Positions 6,157-7,129 of a stretch of DNA of 7,129 nucleotides are shown in pieces. Within the stretch, counting starts at the first letter, position 1, and every line of letters starts with the position of its first letter. Made by a program: the position numbers and the translations under genes. The stretch covers positions 1-7,129 of the forward strand of contig JAJDDU010000105.1 of assembly GCA_029260155.1 (NCBI GenBank), read 5' to 3'. Source of the DNA: Phycisphaerae bacterium. Lineage in GTDB: Bacteria; Planctomycetota; Phycisphaerae; UBA1845. The notes under the pieces are model-generated. The model was not told the DNA's origin and did not search any database. It saw only the letters and a list, made by a program, of their open reading frames with translations.

Positions 6157-6180
6157 GATTCTGAGAGGTTGCTAATCCGT
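6154..6180. repeat. 7-bp inverted repeat, 13-base loop
   Basis: ACGGATT (6154-6160) and AATCCGT (6174-6180) are exact reverse complements. The repeat overlaps the right end of the neighbouring palindrome by three bases, so the two structures would compete. It lies about 60 bases beyond the histidine kinase stop. Function is unknown; it may be part of a 3'-end structure. Confidence 0.35.
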
Positions 6181-6197
6181 GCAGCGCCGGTATTCGT

Positions 6198-6218
6198 GCC
6201 CGGCGAACGCAGCCGGAC
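6198..6218 (-). terminator. Small hairpin after the histidine kinase (weak terminator candidate)
   Basis: On the minus strand GTCCGGC and GCCGGGC flank a 7-base loop (TGCGTTC), giving seven pairs including one G-U. It starts about 23 bases after the kinase stop codon. No T-run follows, so an intrinsic terminator is only a possibility. Confidence 0.3.
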
Positions 6219-6241
6219 AAACCTGACTTCGTTCGGTGACG

Positions 6242-7129
6242 CTATGCCCGAGTGGTATCGGCTGGGCTTGCGGTCCAGTTATTATGTTCAGGAATCATGG
6301 GGCTCGATAGTTGGCTGCGGATTACCGAGATTAGTTTCTGCCGGTCGATGGGCTTGGTCATGTAATCATCACACCCGGAGTTGATGCACTTTTCCCGGTC
6401 AGAGGTCATGGCGTGGGCAGTCAATGCGATGATCGGGCCTTCGTAGTCGTTTTCGCGCAGTGCCGCGGTGGCTTTGTAGCCGTCAAGCACAGGCATCTGC
6501 ATATCCATCAGGATGACATCGAACGGCCGGGATTCGTGTACGGCGGCCATGGCAACATCGAATGCGGCTTGTCCGTCTTCTGTGACCTCGACTTCCGCGC
6601 CTGCCTTCCTGAGTACGAAAGAGAACAGTCGTTGATTGTCCGGTCCGTCCTCGGCGAGGAGGATTCGACAATTCAGCGGCTCGTCGACGCTCGGTGTCCT
6701 GGATGGCTTGTGGGATTCTTCAGTCAGCGTGTCCGCCGATGGACCGACCGTCTTGACGCCTTCGAGTGAGCCCGTTGCGAGGGTCGTCCGGAATCGCGTT
6801 CCGCGCCCTGGACTTGTCTCGACGATGGTGATGTCACCGCCGAGCATCTCGGCGAATCGCTTGCTTATCGTAAGACCCAATCCCGTTCCTCCGAACCTGC
6901 GCGTCGTCGTCGCGTCAGCTTGCACGAACGGCCTAAACAGGCTGCTCGCCTGCTCTTCGGTCATACCAACGCCAGTATCCAGGATGTCGAATTGCAGGTA
7001 GGGGTGTTTCGGCGTCCCTTCTCGGTCGTCCAGCGCGCTGGGCACGATTTGAGTGATTAGCCGAATACCCCCGTCGTCGGTGAACTTGATGGCGTTGCCG
7101 ACGATGTTGATGAGGATTTGCTTGATTCG
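6242..7129 (-). CDS. Hybrid sensor histidine kinase, C-terminal part (5' end outside window)
   Basis: This is a two-component sensor kinase whose own receiver domain is fused at the C-terminus. The frame is open to the right edge, so the apparent GTG start at 7043-7045 is internal; 295 residues are visible. The ATP-binding domain shows the N box (QILINIVGNAIKFT, visible residues 4-17), the G1 box DTGVGM (51-56), the F box LFRPF and the G2 box GGTGLGL (80-86). A linker of about 50 residues leads to the receiver domain (about 154-278). There the acidic pair is E160/D161 (LAEDGPDN), the phosphoacceptor is D209 in ILMDMQMPVLDG, the switch Thr is T237 (ALTAHA) and the conserved Lys is K259 (TKPID). 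All residues needed for phosphotransfer are present. There is no Hpt domain or output domain after the receiver, so phosphate must pass to a separate protein not encoded here. The sensor domain and the phosphorylated His lie beyond the window, so the signal sensed is unknown. Confidence 0.95.
   Translation of the reverse strand, partial: RIKQILINIVGNAIKFTDDGGIRLITQIVPSALDDREGTPKHPYLQFDILDTGVGMTEEQASSLFRPFVQADATTTRRFGGTGLGLTISKRFAEMLGGDITIVETSPGRGTRFRTTLATGSLEGVKTVGPSADTLTEESHKPSRTPSVDEPLNCRILLAEDGPDNQRLFSFVLRKAGAEVEVTEDGQAAFDVAMAAVHESRPFDVILMDMQMPVLDGYKATAALRENDYEGPIIALTAHAMTSDREKCINSGCDDYMTKPIDRQKLISVIRSQLSSPMIPEHNNWTASPADTTRA

Noticed and set aside
5504..6164. Plus-strand open frames of 70-148 codons across the msrBA start and the following spacer.
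   Set aside because: Partly antisense to msrBA, Arg/Ser/Pro-rich with no motif and no good ribosome binding site; the better coding signal in this spacer is on the minus strand.
1..7129. CRISPR arrays, rRNA, tRNA, prophage or defence genes.
   Set aside because: No regularly spaced repeats, no tRNA-like T-loop/anticodon arrangement and no such proteins were seen on either strand.

Overview
The window looks like chromosomal DNA from a planctomycete-type bacterium (Planctomycetota, possibly Phycisphaerae-like). The pointers are a secreted protein ending in a pair of Asp-rich dockerin-like repeats of the kind common in that phylum, a housekeeping sigma factor with the 'GDGYTYTLEEVG' form of region 4, and GC-rich coding sequence with wide spacers. 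The phylum call is an inference from protein style, not from a marker-gene search.

Layout. Positions 1-2765 (+) hold the end of dnaG (primase) followed nine bases later by a complete rpoD (principal sigma factor), the conserved dnaG-rpoD part of the macromolecular-synthesis operon. A perfect 11-bp hairpin follows rpoD. Positions 2766-3427 contain no intact gene, only a short 3' fragment of an IS1380-type transposase. At 3428-4273 (+) is a secreted protein with a signal peptide, a beta-rich domain and two dockerin-like calcium-binding repeats. At 4274-4651 there is a decayed C-terminal fragment of an acetolactate-synthase-like enzyme (-) and a strong hairpin lying between convergent genes. At 4652-5722 (-) is a membrane-anchored or exported MsrB-MsrA fusion that repairs oxidised methionine. 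At 5723-6241 there is no intact gene, but a 56-codon minus-strand ORF resembles the beginning of an ECF sigma factor cut short, and there are several small inverted repeats. From 6242 to the right edge (-) is the C-terminal part of a hybrid histidine kinase (ATPase domain plus receiver domain).

How the parts relate. dnaG and rpoD form a housekeeping replication/transcription unit. The other intact genes look independent of it and of each other: an envelope protein, an oxidative-damage repair enzyme and a signalling kinase. The gaps carry remnants of at least three lost genes (transposase, acetolactate synthase, ECF sigma factor), so the stretch downstream of rpoD appears to have been rearranged and eroded.

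I did not find a convincing new multi-gene system here. The points most worth a second look are the gene remnants, the exported B-A methionine sulfoxide reductase fusion, the dockerin-like protein and a small palindromic element near 6125-6156.
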